From Comamonas endophytica (GTDB taxonomy: Bacteria > Pseudomonadota > Gammaproteobacteria > Burkholderiales > Burkholderiaceae_C), in contig NZ_CP106881.1 in the NCBI RefSeq assembly GCF_023634805.2, forward strand, positions 1,178,001 through 1,242,000: DNA of 64,000 bases, given 5' to 3'. Of the stretch, positions 22,241-30,644 are shown piece by piece. The translations under genes were made by a program, and so were the position numbers. The notes beneath the pieces were generated by a model. The model was not told the origin of the DNA, searched no databases, and saw nothing but the letters and a program-made list of their open reading frames with translations. The stretch's first letter is position 1. Each line of letters opens with the position of its first letter.

Positions 22241-23881
22241 TCAGTGCGCCGCAGCCTCGGCCGTGCGCTGTGGCTCCGGCTCGCTCCACATCGCCAGCCC
22301 GCCTGCCAGGCTCCAGGCGGAGGCATGCCCCAGGCAGCGCAGCGCGCGCGCCGCCTGGGCGCTGCGGTTGCCGCTGCGGCAATAGAACACCACCGGCACC
22401 TGCGGCGCGAGCGCCAGCCATTCGGGCAATGCCGAGGCCAGGCCCGACAGGGGCGCCGCCTGCGCATCCTTGAGCAGCCCGGTCTGCGCCTGGACATCGC
22501 GCTCGTAGCCTTCGCGCACATCCACCCACAGCACCTGGCCCTGCCGGTGCAACTCCACCGCCGCTTCGCAGTCGATGGCCAGCGCGCGCTTTTCGGCGTC
22601 GCCGACCGGAAGCAATGCCTCCTTGCAGGCCGCGGCAAACACCCCCTGCGCCTCATGGCCCGGCAACGGCGAGGGCTGATCGCACGCCGTGGCCGGCGCC
22701 ACGCTGCCCAGGCCGCGCGCGCGCAGGACCTCGCCGCAGCGCCGCAGCCGCGCGCAGGCCGCGGCAATGAATTCCGCGCTGTCGAGCGCGCCAAAGGACA
22801 GGCGCACCGCGGCCTCGGTCCGCCACTTTTCCAGTCCCATGGCCTGCAATACATAGCTGGGCTCGGCCTTGGCGGCGCTGCAGGCCGAGCCGGCGCTGAC
22901 GCGCAGGCCGGCGGCATCGAAGAGATCGAGCAGCAGCTTGGAGCCGACGCCGCGCACCGCGAAGTTCAAGGTCGTTGGCAGGCATGGCGCCTCGCCGGCA
23001 TTGAACACCAGCCCCGGGAAGGCCTCGCGCAATGCCTGCGTCAACTGCGCGCGGTGCGCGGCCAGCGCCACAGGTGTCTGAAAGACGTTGCCGGCTTCCA
23101 TGGCACCGAGCACCGCGCCCAGCGCCGCGATGCCGGCGATGTTCTCCGTGCCGCCGCGCAAGCCCCCCTCCTGCCCGCCGCCCGTCAGCAGCGGCGTGAA
23201 GGGCGCGCCCGCACGCACGTAGAGCAGGCCGATGCCCTTGGGGGCGTGGAACTTGTGTCCGGAAAAGGGGGCGTAGTCGATGTCCCGCTCGGCCAGCTTC
23301 AAGGGCAGCTTGCCCAGCGCCTGGACCCCGTCGACCAGCCACAGCGCCGCACTGCCGCGCAGGATGTCGGCAATGCCATCGAGATCGCTGATGACGCCGG
23401 TCTCGTTGTTGGCGGCCATGGTGCAGACCAGCCCCGCTGCCGGTGCGTGCGCGCGCAGCCAGGCCAGGTCATGGCGGCCGTTGCGGTCCACGGGAATGGC
23501 CAGGATCGGCAGGTCCAATCCCAGCAGCCGGTTCCAGTGCTGCAGCGCCTGCGATACCGCCTTGTGCTCGGTGGCGCCATACAGCAGCGCCTCGGCCGCG
23601 GGCTCGCCGGCATCGCGGCGCCGGCGCAATTCGCACAGCGCCGACAGCACGCTGGTCTGGATGCCTTCGGTGGCGCCGCTGGTGAAGAACAGCTCGCCCG
23701 TGGGAGCATCGAGCACGCGCCGCGCGCTGGCCCGCACCTGGTCGAGCACAGCCCGCGCCTTGAGGCCGCTGCCATGGGTGCTGCTGGGATTGCCGAAACT
23801 GTCGGCCATGACGGCCAGCGCGGCCTGACGGGCCGGGGGAAAGACGGCCGTGGTGGCATTCGCATCGAGATAGATTTCCAT
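22241..23881 (-). CDS. Cysteine desulfurase fused to a rhodanese domain
   Basis: Residues 1-390 are a NifS/IscS-like class V aminotransferase: the start MEIYLDANATT, the PLP-binding Lys210 in SGHKFHAPKG, GGGQEGGLRGGTEN, and the catalytic Cys334 in GSACSA. Residues 445-535 are a rhodanese domain with the active-site Cys501 in YCRSGNRS. The desulfurase would take sulfur from cysteine as a persulfide and could pass it to the rhodanese cysteine within the same chain. The total length of 546 is about 150 more than a simple IscS. I start at ATG 23881; a longer frame adds 27 residues without family character. No iscU, nifU or tusA is next to it, so a role in cysteine catabolism, selenium or thiolation rather than general Fe-S assembly is possible. 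Confidence 0.88.
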   Translation of the reverse strand: MEIYLDANATTAVFPPARQAALAVMADSFGNPSSTHGSGLKARAVLDQVRASARRVLDAPTGELFFTSGATEGIQTSVLSALCELRRRRDAGEPAAEALLYGATEHKAVSQALQHWNRLLGLDLPILAIPVDRNGRHDLAWLRAHAPAAGLVCTMAANNETGVISDLDGIADILRGSAALWLVDGVQALGKLPLKLAERDIDYAPFSGHKFHAPKGIGLLYVRAGAPFTPLLTGGGQEGGLRGGTENIAGIAALGAVLGAMEAGNVFQTPVALAAHRAQLTQALREAFPGLVFNAGEAPCLPTTLNFAVRGVGSKLLLDLFDAAGLRVSAGSACSAAKAEPSYVLQAMGLEKWRTEAAVRLSFGALDSAEFIAAACARLRRCGEVLRARGLGSVAPATACDQPSPLPGHEAQGVFAAACKEALLPVGDAEKRALAIDCEAAVELHRQGQVLWVDVREGYERDVQAQTGLLKDAQAAPLSGLASALPEWLALAPQVPVVFYCRSGNRSAQAARALRCLGHASAWSLAGGLAMWSEPEPQRTAEAAAH

Positions 23882-23970
23882 GGAGGAATTTTCCAACGGG
23901 GCCAGCGTATTGCTCTTGCAGAATACTGCTTGGCTATGCCCTCCTGTGCAAAGCCATTCCACATCGATGC

Positions 23971-24444
23971 ATGAATATGAAAATGGATTCCACCGACCGC
24001 CGTTTGCTCGAAAAGCTCCAGCAGGATGCCGATGTACCGGTTGCCGATCTGGCTGCCGAACTGGCCCTGTCGCAGACCTCCTGCTGGCGGCGCATCCAGC
24101 GCCTCAAGGAGGCGGGCGTCATCACGCGCAACGTGGCGCTGGTGGACCGCAACCATGCCAACGTCAGCGTCACGGTGTTCGTCGCGGTGCGCACCAGCAC
24201 CCACAGCCAGGAATGGTTCGACCGCTTCCATGCCACCGTCGAGGCCATTTCCGAGGTGGTCGAGTTCTACCGCATGAGCGGCGACGTCGACTACCTGCTG
24301 CGCGTGGTGGTGCCCGACATCGCCGCCTACGACAAGGTCTACAAGCGCCTGATCGCCGGCACCCAGCTGCTGGACGTTTCCTCGAGCTTCGCGATGGAGG
24401 AGCTCAAATACACCACCGCGCTGCCGCTGGGCTATGTGCGCTGA
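23971..24444 (+). CDS. Lrp/AsnC-family transcriptional regulator
   Basis: This 157-residue protein has the N-terminal winged helix (LEKLQQDADVPVADLAAELALS then SQTSCWRRIQRLKEAG) and a C-terminal RAM ligand-binding domain. The pattern SQTSCWRRI.RL is shared with the DecR/YbaO (CyuR) branch, whose members sense cysteine and activate cysteine detoxification. It is transcribed away from the desulfurase-rhodanese gene with 89 bp between the starts, the usual geometry for an Lrp-type local regulator. Cysteine as effector is inferred from this pairing. Its 3' end overlaps the convergent metallo-hydrolase gene by 13 bp. Confidence 0.9.
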   Translation: MNMKMDSTDRRLLEKLQQDADVPVADLAAELALSQTSCWRRIQRLKEAGVITRNVALVDRNHANVSVTVFVAVRTSTHSQEWFDRFHATVEAISEVVEFYRMSGDVDYLLRVVVPDIAAYDKVYKRLIAGTQLLDVSSSFAMEELKYTTALPLGYVR

Positions 24445-25313
24445 ACCGCCGGCACGGCTTCGGGCAGCGTATACATCGCGCGGCCCGCAACGCGCTCGAA
24501 TTCCAGCGGATCGTGCGCGCTCAGGATGTCGATGGCGGCGCCAGCCTGCGCCTTGAGCGCGCGCAGCCGGCCCTGGTTGGCCAGGCGCGCCTTGCGGTCC
24601 TTTTCCATCATCGTCTGGTACATGCGCAGGCCCGGCGTGCACCAGGGATCCTCGAGGTCCATCTCGCGGTGGTGAAAATACGCATCGCCGGCCATCAGCA
24701 TCCAGCCTTCGCCCGAGCGCACCGCGACGCCAGCATGGCCCAGCGTGTGGCCGGCCAGCGGCACCAGCAGCACGTCGTCCGTCAAGCCGCGCAGCGCACG
24801 CACGCACTGCAGGCCCTGCCAGGTGTCGCCCTGCGCTGCGTCATAGACCTGCCAGCGCGGGCGGCTCGCCCACTGCGCGGGCCGGTAGCGCTGGCGGTCG
24901 AGCCAGGTGTGCTGCGCCTCGGCCGCCTCGCGCTCGCTGCGCAGCAGATGCACCGCGGCCCGCGGGAAGTCGTCGAGGCCGCCCGCGTGGTCGAAGTCCA
25001 GATGGGTCAGCACGATATGCCGCACGTCCTCGCGGCGGAACCCCAGGCGCTCGATCTGGCGCGCGGCGGTCATCTCCTCGCGCAGATCGGGCGACATCAG
25101 CCAGAGGAAGAAGCTGCTCAGGCGGCGCTGCGGCTCGCGCACGTCGCCCAGGCCGTAGCCGGTATCGACCAGCGTCAGGCCCTCGGAGGTCTCCAGCAGC
25201 AGGCAATGGCAGCACAGCGTGCCGCGCTGGAAGACCGTGGGCGCACGCCCGTCCATCAGGCGCCCGCCCAGCGGGCAGGCGCAGATGCAGTTGAGATGGT
25301 GGATCCTGGGCAT
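24432..25313 (-). CDS. Metallo-beta-lactamase-fold hydrolase
   Basis: This 293-residue protein has the MBL metal site in THLDFDHAGG (HxDxDH form), the later GHTLGHAG histidine, AGDAYFH for the bridging aspartate, and the final histidine in SAHDP. The arrangement is that of the quorum-quenching lactonase and glyoxalase II-like hydrolases. The N-terminus contains a CICACPLGG segment with closely spaced cysteines, unusual for the fold. I start at ATG 25313, giving MPRIHHLNCICAC. It lies 13 bp after the first ferritin-like gene and could be the last gene of that operon. Substrate unknown. Confidence 0.85.
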   Translation of the reverse strand: MPRIHHLNCICACPLGGRLMDGRAPTVFQRGTLCCHCLLLETSEGLTLVDTGYGLGDVREPQRRLSSFFLWLMSPDLREEMTAARQIERLGFRREDVRHIVLTHLDFDHAGGLDDFPRAAVHLLRSEREAAEAQHTWLDRQRYRPAQWASRPRWQVYDAAQGDTWQGLQCVRALRGLTDDVLLVPLAGHTLGHAGVAVRSGEGWMLMAGDAYFHHREMDLEDPWCTPGLRMYQTMMEKDRKARLANQGRLRALKAQAGAAIDILSAHDPLEFERVAGRAMYTLPEAVPAVQRT

Positions 25314-25326
25314 GCGCGCCTGTGCC

Positions 25327-26508
25327 TCAGAGCTTGCCCAGGCCGCGCGCGCCGTCGCGCACCAGCTCGGTTCCCGGGGCCCAGGCATAGGTCTCGGAAA
25401 TCGCCTGCGATGGCGAGCCCGCCGCATTGACCGCATCGCGGTAGGCCAGCGAGGATTCGCCCTCCTCCTCGGTACCCACGAAGCGCGTGCCGTCCTTGCG
25501 CAGGTTGGTTTCCTCCTCGACCACGCGCCGCAGGTAGTCGCGGTGGCTGCGGAACTGGATGAAGTCCGGCAAGGCACCATTGCCCAGCACCTCGGCCGGA
25601 TCGCGGCGCTCGATGTCCTTGAAGAGCCTGAGCGCGACCTGGAAATGGCCCAGTTCGTAGTCGAGGAAGCGCTCCCAGATGGCCTTCACGCGGGGATTGG
25701 TCTCCTGTGCCGCGCAGCCCGCATAGTTCCAGACCTCGCAGGCTTCGGAGATCAGCAGCTTTTCCAGCGGCGACTCGTGCGGATTGAGCATCGAGCCGTA
25801 ATGCGTGATGTGCTGCGACTCGACCGAGGCGATCTCGGCATAGAGCTGGCGCGCAATCGGGTCGGCAAAGATCGGGCCGATATTCATGTAGTAGTCGTGA
25901 GTCTGGTATTCGCCGCCGGTGAGCGTGAGCGCGTGCAGCTTGGTGGCCAGCACCGCGTCGGGGCCATAGGGCTCGAGCAGGTCATGCTCGGGCGCACGGT
26001 GGTGGAACCAGGTGGCGCGCGCCGGCACGATGTCGGTGTAGCCCTGGGTGATGTTGTTGGCGTCCTTGCCCTCGAGGCGGTCGAGCAGCGCGCTGTAGCG
26101 GTAGAGATGGTCGAAATCCTCCAGCAGCGCATAGCGGTAGCCCTGGGACAGATAGGCATCGGGCTCGAGCTGCGCCACTGCGGCCGTGACCTCGATGGCG
26201 GTCTGCTCGTAGGCAATCGTGGTCTCGAGCGGCGAATGGTCCGCGCCCAGCAGCCAGTTGATGGTGGTGGCCTGGTGCTGCTCGACGCGCATCAGCTGGG
26301 CCAGTGCCACCCGTGCAGGTGCATTCATGCGCAACGCGACCTGCTTGGTGCGCAGCGAGTCGAGCTCGACACCATTCATCAGAATGATGCGCGTGCGCGT
26401 GAATGCATCGTCATCGAGTTTGCTGATGGGTTTTCCCACCATGTCTTTCCAGCTCATGCGCTGGCGGTCAAGCGCCACACCCCGGTCTTGAAAGAGATTG
26501 AGCGTCAT
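25327..26508 (-). CDS. Ferritin-like protein, large form, function unknown
   Basis: The 393-residue protein is predicted mostly helical and contains several ExxH-type pairs expected of a di-iron or manganese four-helix bundle: EQHQ near 73, EDFDH near 111, ESQHITHYG near 235 and ELGHF near 280. Conserved-looking phrases are LLISEACEVWNYAGCAAQE and DYYMNIGPIFADPIARQLY. There is no signal peptide. I do not recognise a named family beyond the ferritin-like superfamily. It follows a second ferritin-like gene by 26 bp, so the two are probably co-transcribed and may form a hetero-oligomer. A GGAG Shine-Dalgarno precedes the ATG. Confidence 0.7.
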   Translation of the reverse strand: MTLNLFQDRGVALDRQRMSWKDMVGKPISKLDDDAFTRTRIILMNGVELDSLRTKQVALRMNAPARVALAQLMRVEQHQATTINWLLGADHSPLETTIAYEQTAIEVTAAVAQLEPDAYLSQGYRYALLEDFDHLYRYSALLDRLEGKDANNITQGYTDIVPARATWFHHRAPEHDLLEPYGPDAVLATKLHALTLTGGEYQTHDYYMNIGPIFADPIARQLYAEIASVESQHITHYGSMLNPHESPLEKLLISEACEVWNYAGCAAQETNPRVKAIWERFLDYELGHFQVALRLFKDIERRDPAEVLGNGALPDFIQFRSHRDYLRRVVEEETNLRKDGTRFVGTEEEGESSLAYRDAVNAAGSPSQAISETYAWAPGTELVRDGARGLGKL

Positions 26509-26534
26509 TGGGTTTCTCCTGGAAGCAGTTGGGA

Positions 26535-27341
26535 TCAGATGGCGGACGAATGCTCCTCGGCGGTCAGCAGCGCGGTGAGCCAGCTGCGGATCACCAGCAC
26601 ATGCTGCGCTTCCTCATGCTGCGCCTGCAGGAATTGGCCCGCCAGCTTGTGTTCGCCGGCCTTGTCGGTCAGCTGCACCAGCAGCTCCCAGCCGGCGTTG
26701 TCCGTCAGCTCGGCCGTCAGCATGGCGTTGAACGACTGCGCCAGCGTCGTGCGTGGATCGCTCACCACCTGGATCAGGCCCATCGAGGCCGTGCCGATCA
26801 CATCGGCGCAGGGCGTCTGGGCAGTCGGGTCGCCACCAAGCTTCCGCATCGCGTCGCACAGCATGTGGAAATGCGCCAGTTCCTCGGCGCGGATGCGCGC
26901 CAGCGTCTGTTCCGGCAGCTCTTCGCGCAGGGTGATCAGGCGTGGATCCTCGCCCAGTTCCTTGCAGGCCTGTGCGATCGGCGGCAGGGCCACGCCGGCG
27001 GCGGCGGCGGCCTGGAACTTCACCATCAACGCATCGTAGAGGCGCACGCCGCCGCGCTCGAAGGCAATTCTTTCGCCGATCTTGTCCATCAGCAGTTCGG
27101 GGCGGTCACCGAGCAGCTGGGCGACGCCGGTCTTGAGGGTGCCACTCAGCGACGCCGGCTTGGGCACGGAACCGACGGCATCGGATTCCCGCAGGTACAG
27201 CAGGCGTTCGCGCGCGGCAGCGCTGGTATCGATCGGGGTCGGCGGGCTGTAGCGCTGCACAGCCTCGACCATCGCTTCGACGCCATCGGGGTTGACCGTG
27301 GCGCCGGTCTTGTTCATTCCGGTGGTGGTGGGTTCCATCAT
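26535..27341 (-). CDS. Ferritin-like domain protein
   Basis: The 268-residue protein carries ferritin-type metal-ligand signatures: ERGGVRLYDAL near 93, RAEELAHFHML near 150, LTAELTDNAGWELL near 208, and QAQHEEAQHVLVIRSWL near 243. These form two ExxH/E pairs of a di-iron carboxylate bundle. It resembles the YciF-like and related stress ferritin families by layout, though it is longer because of an N-terminal region of about 80 residues. A GGAGC element lies 6-10 bases before the ATG. The gene heads the ferritin-ferritin-MBL set and lies near a KGG-motif gene, an association known from the enterobacterial yciGFE operon. Confidence 0.78.
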   Translation of the reverse strand: MMEPTTTGMNKTGATVNPDGVEAMVEAVQRYSPPTPIDTSAAARERLLYLRESDAVGSVPKPASLSGTLKTGVAQLLGDRPELLMDKIGERIAFERGGVRLYDALMVKFQAAAAAGVALPPIAQACKELGEDPRLITLREELPEQTLARIRAEELAHFHMLCDAMRKLGGDPTAQTPCADVIGTASMGLIQVVSDPRTTLAQSFNAMLTAELTDNAGWELLVQLTDKAGEHKLAGQFLQAQHEEAQHVLVIRSWLTALLTAEEHSSAI

Positions 27342-27583
27342 CTGCTCCTTGCATCGTGGGAGGATTTATCAGGTGACCGAAGCATCACCTTGCCCGTCGC
27401 TGGCTTTGTTGGGGCTGTGCTTGCTCACGCGGGCTTTTCTGCTGCGGGGCGCCACTCGGCCCAGGGGGTGGCGCCTTGGCACGTATAGGGTCGCTGTCAA
27501 AACAATGCGCTTTGCCGGGTCTCATGAACGACACTGACGTCTATGCCAGTCTGGTTGCAACTGGCCTATGGCTATACGCCCTG

Positions 27584-27928
27584 TCAACGCTGGTCGTTCT
27601 TGTGGCTTTGGCGGCCGGCTTCGGCATGCTGCTCGCTGGTGCCGCCGCGGGTGCCGCCGGAGCCGCCCTGGTTGCCACCAGAGCCGCCCTGGTTGCTGCC
27701 GGAGCCGCCTTGGTTACCGCCCGAGCCCTGCCCGCCATGGCTCTTGGAGCCGGCTTCCCGGGCTTCTTCGGAGGTGAACTCATGCGCGTTGCCGGAAGCA
27801 TGGGCGGCACGTCCGCCCTCGGCTGCGATCTCGCGTTGCTTGTCGCTGTCCATGGACGCAAAGCCACGTTCCGACGATCCACCGGATTGGTTCTGGTTGC
27901 CGCCACCTTGCTGATTGCTATTGGCCAT
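27584..27928 (-). CDS. KGG-motif general stress protein (YciG/GsiB type)
   Basis: The 114-residue protein is very hydrophilic and rich in Gly, Ser, Asn and Gln. It begins MANSNQQGGGNQN and contains one stress-induced KGG-type module, RGFASMDSDKQREIAAEGGRA followed by GNAHEFTSEEAREAGSKSHGG. A run of four GGNQGGSG-like units follows at about residues 70-93, encoded by near-perfect DNA repeats. Such proteins are intrinsically disordered and induced by desiccation, osmotic or general stress. It stands alone 242 bp downstream of the ferritin pair start region on the same strand, upstream in the direction of transcription. An AGGAG site precedes the ATG. Confidence 0.82.
   Translation of the reverse strand: MANSNQQGGGNQNQSGGSSERGFASMDSDKQREIAAEGGRAAHASGNAHEFTSEEAREAGSKSHGGQGSGGNQGGSGSNQGGSGGNQGGSGGTRGGTSEQHAEAGRQSHKNDQR
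27640..27725. repeat. Short tandem repeats inside the KGG-protein gene
   Basis: The plus strand shows repeated units of about 18 bp built from GGTTGCCACCAGAGCCGCC and close variants. They encode the GGNQGGSG-type repeats. Copy number changes here would lengthen or shorten the linker without a frameshift. Confidence 0.7.
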
Positions 27929-28143
27929 CTTTAGCTCCTGTTGAGTGAAGAATCCAGCATGCGCAACAGCACATGCGGAGGCCAGTATCTGCCCCTCCTC
28001 CTGGATATCTGGTGGTCCTTGGACTACATTGCCGTAGGACGGGAAAGATGGATGAGCAACTGCTCACTTTCCTCCAGGATCTTTCCAGACAAAGGTTTCA
28101 GATTGACACACCCCCCACGTTTGGTGAGCCAAGATTGCCAGGG

Positions 28144-28653
28144 TCAATCCGACGGCTCGCCCTGCGCCGCGTGGCGGCCGCGTACCGCCAGGGCGCCCAG
28201 CGCCAGACCGACGGCAAACAAGGCGTAGACGCCGGCTACGGACCTGTGCGACAGGTGGTGCTCGAAACCCGGCGTGAAGCGCTCTGGCGTGCACTTGAAA
28301 TCCACCACGCAGGCAATGGCGCTTGTCACCGCGGCGCTCGCCAGTACGGCAGCGGGTTCATGGTGCAGCCGGTGGCGCTGCATGGCGGCGGCATGCAGCG
28401 CCGCCCACCATATCGAGGCGCCATGGTGGATTGCATACCCCAGCAGCGTATGGCGCCTCGTCACGGCCCGCTGGCGCAGGGCCGGCCGGCCCCAGCGCCA
28501 GTGGCTGACCGCATTGACCGGCGCGACAGCGCTGCGGAGCTCGCGGTGCCCGGCCCAGGCCAGGGCCAGCGTCGACAGCAGGCTGGCGCAACTGCCTGCG
28601 ATCAGGGCTTCATACAGCAGCGCCTTGCGTGGCGAAGTGGAGGAATCGGGCAT
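28144..28653 (-). CDS. Small membrane protein of unknown function
   Basis: This 169-residue protein has about four hydrophobic segments: ALIAGSCASLLSTLALAWAG near 14-33, GASIWWAALHAAAM near 78-91, AAVLASAAVTSAIACVV near 101-117 and VAGVYALFAVGLALGALAV near 139-157. The phrase DFKCTPERFTPGFEHHLS lies between the last two. I do not recognise the family. It is divergent from the SDR-DoxX gene across 107 bp that carry a perfect inverted repeat, and lies downstream of nothing on its own strand, so it has its own promoter. Confidence 0.65.
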   Translation of the reverse strand: MPDSSTSPRKALLYEALIAGSCASLLSTLALAWAGHRELRSAVAPVNAVSHWRWGRPALRQRAVTRRHTLLGYAIHHGASIWWAALHAAAMQRHRLHHEPAAVLASAAVTSAIACVVDFKCTPERFTPGFEHHLSHRSVAGVYALFAVGLALGALAVRGRHAAQGEPSD

Positions 28654-28709
28654 GGCGTCTTTCCCGTGACTGGATGGGCCCAGTATCGGCCGGGCAAGCC
28701 GACGCGATT

Positions 28710-28726
28710 GTAGGAATGGCTCCTAC
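28710..28726. promoter_or_regulatory. Perfect inverted repeat in a divergent promoter region
   Basis: GTAGGA-ATGGC-TCCTAC is a 6-bp perfect palindrome with a 5-bp centre, placed between the divergent membrane-protein and SDR genes, 35 bp before the SDR start. It could be an operator for both genes. No T-run follows, so it is not an intrinsic terminator. Confidence 0.4.
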
Positions 28727-28760
28727 GCGTTGGACAGGGAGCGCGGCTTAACGTGCCAGC

Positions 28761-30047
28761 ATGAAGGTCCTCGTGACGGGCGCCACCGGCGCCATTGGCA
28801 GCGCGCTGGTGCGCGCCCTGCGCGCCGCGCATTGCGAGGTGGTGGCGGCATCGCGCGCGCCTGCGGATCCCGCGGGCCTGCCAGTCGACCTGGCGGCCGT
28901 GCCGTCGCGCCAGTGGTGGGCGCAGCAGCTGCAGGGCGTGCAGGTCGTGGTCAATGCGGCCGGCATCATCCGCGAAAGCGCGGGTCAGTCCTTCGACGCG
29001 GTGCACACCCGGGGGCCGCAGGAGCTCTTCCACGGCTGCGTCGCTGCGGGCGTGCGGCATGTGATCCAGATTTCCGCGCTGGGCGCCGACGAAGGAGCAG
29101 CCAGCGCCTTCCACCGCAGCAAGAAAGCCGCCGACGACCTGCTGCGCGGCCTGCCGGTGGCCTCGACCATCGTGCAGCCCTCGCTGGTCTATGGACCCGG
29201 AGTTGCCAGCGCCGCGCTGTTCGACAGCCTGGCCACCCTGCCCTGGCTGATGCTGCCGCGCGGCGGTGCCTCGGCGGTACAGCCCGTGCGCCTGGAAGAT
29301 GTGGTGCAAGGGCTGGTGAAGCTGGTCACGCAGCCGGCCGCGGGCCAGCGCACGCTGGCCTTCGTCGGCCCCGAGCCACTGACGCTGCGCGAGTACCTCG
29401 GCCAGTTGCGCGAGCGCCAGGGCATCTCCACCCGGCAGCGCATTTTCAGCCTGCCCGACGGCTTGGCGCTGTGGGGTGCGCGGCTGCTGGAATGGTGGCC
29501 GCGCACCCCCATGACCCGCGAGGCCGTGGGCATGCTGCTGCGCGGCAATGCCGCCAGTGCCACCGGCTTCGCGCAGCTGCTGGGACATGCGCCGCAGCCG
29601 CCGGGACGCGGCCAAGGCCCTGGCGAAGCGCGCGCGCACCGGCACGCGGCAATGCTCGCGCTCTGGCTTCCCCCGATGCGCCTGGCCGTGGCGCTGCTGT
29701 GGATCTGGACCGGCCTGGTGTCGCTGGGCCTGTACCCCGAGCACGCGAGCCTGGCGCTGCTGGCTGGCGTGGGGCTCACGGGCGTCCTGGCCTGGTGGTC
29801 GCTCTACGTGGCGGCCGTGCTGGACCTGGCGCTGGGCGTGGCGGTGTTCTTCACCCGCGGCCAGGCCAGGCGCTGGGTCTGGCTGGCACAACTCGCCACC
29901 ATGCTCGGCTACACCGCCATCCTCAGCCTGCGGGCGCCCGAGTGGTGGCTGCATCCCTTCGGGCCGCTGTCCAAGAACCTGCCCTTTGCCCTGCTCATCG
30001 GCCTGCTCTGGGCCTTCGAGCCCCCCCTGCGCCACAACCGGCGCTGA
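28761..30047 (+). CDS. NAD(P)-dependent epimerase/SDR fused to a DoxX-like membrane domain
   Basis: The first 285 residues or so form an atypical short-chain dehydrogenase related to the NmrA and complex I NDUFA9-like group: the nucleotide motif GATGAIG at 7-13, NAAGI near 71, and SKKAADDLL where classical SDRs have YxxxK. The catalytic Tyr is not in the usual place. Residues about 300-420 are a DoxX-like domain with four hydrophobic helices (LPPMRLAVALLWIWTGLVSLG and later segments). The total is 428 residues. Proteins of this layout are found in proteobacteria but lack a proven function; binding NAD(P) at the membrane is the safest statement. It is followed 11 bp later by a DUF2269 gene. 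Confidence 0.82.
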   Translation: MKVLVTGATGAIGSALVRALRAAHCEVVAASRAPADPAGLPVDLAAVPSRQWWAQQLQGVQVVVNAAGIIRESAGQSFDAVHTRGPQELFHGCVAAGVRHVIQISALGADEGAASAFHRSKKAADDLLRGLPVASTIVQPSLVYGPGVASAALFDSLATLPWLMLPRGGASAVQPVRLEDVVQGLVKLVTQPAAGQRTLAFVGPEPLTLREYLGQLRERQGISTRQRIFSLPDGLALWGARLLEWWPRTPMTREAVGMLLRGNAASATGFAQLLGHAPQPPGRGQGPGEARAHRHAAMLALWLPPMRLAVALLWIWTGLVSLGLYPEHASLALLAGVGLTGVLAWWSLYVAAVLDLALGVAVFFTRGQARRWVWLAQLATMLGYTAILSLRAPEWWLHPFGPLSKNLPFALLIGLLWAFEPPLRHNRR

Positions 30048-30058
30048 AGTGCATCGCC

Positions 30059-30526
30059 ATGGAATATTTCCTGCTCAAGTGGTTGCATATCCTGTCCTCC
30101 ACCGTGCTGTTCGGCACCGGCATCGGATCGGCGTTCTATCTGCTGGTCACGGTGCTCGGCGGCGACATGCGGCTGATCGCCCACGTGGCGCGCTGGGTCG
30201 TGCGCGCCGACTGGATGTTCACCGCCACCACTGCCATCGCCCAGCCGCTGACCGGTTTCTGGCTGCTGCATCTGATGGGCATTCCGCTGGGTACCGGCTG
30301 GGTCGCCTGGTCGCTGGGACTGTATGCGGTGGCCATAGCCTGCTGGCTGCCCGTCGTGTGGCTGCAGATGCGGCTGCGCGACCTGGCCCAGCAGTGCGCC
30401 GAGCGCGGCGAGCCGGCCAACGCGCAGTTCCGCCGCCTGTTCGTGGCCTGGGTGGCGCTGGGCGTGCCGGCGCTTGCGGCCTTCCTGGCGATCTTCTGGC
30501 TGATGGTTGCCAAACCTTCGTTCTAG
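30059..30526 (+). CDS. DUF2269-family integral membrane protein
   Basis: This 155-residue protein is almost entirely hydrophobic, with four predicted helices. It starts MEYFLLKWLHILSSTVLFGTGIG, where the His in the first helix and the GTGIG turn are typical of DUF2269. Further features are WMFTATTAIAQPLTGF and the last helix LAAFLAIFWLMVA. It is co-transcribed with the SDR-DoxX gene and may form a membrane complex with it. Function unknown. Confidence 0.82.
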   Translation: MEYFLLKWLHILSSTVLFGTGIGSAFYLLVTVLGGDMRLIAHVARWVVRADWMFTATTAIAQPLTGFWLLHLMGIPLGTGWVAWSLGLYAVAIACWLPVVWLQMRLRDLAQQCAERGEPANAQFRRLFVAWVALGVPALAAFLAIFWLMVAKPSF

Positions 30527-30644
30527 AGCGACAGGAATGCGGCTCCCGGCAACTTGGGGCCTATTTGCGCCGGTGCTATGCAGCCTGCCGCGAATGAGGG
30601 ATGATAAGGCGACTATATTCGAGCTCTTCCATCCCTGCTGATCC

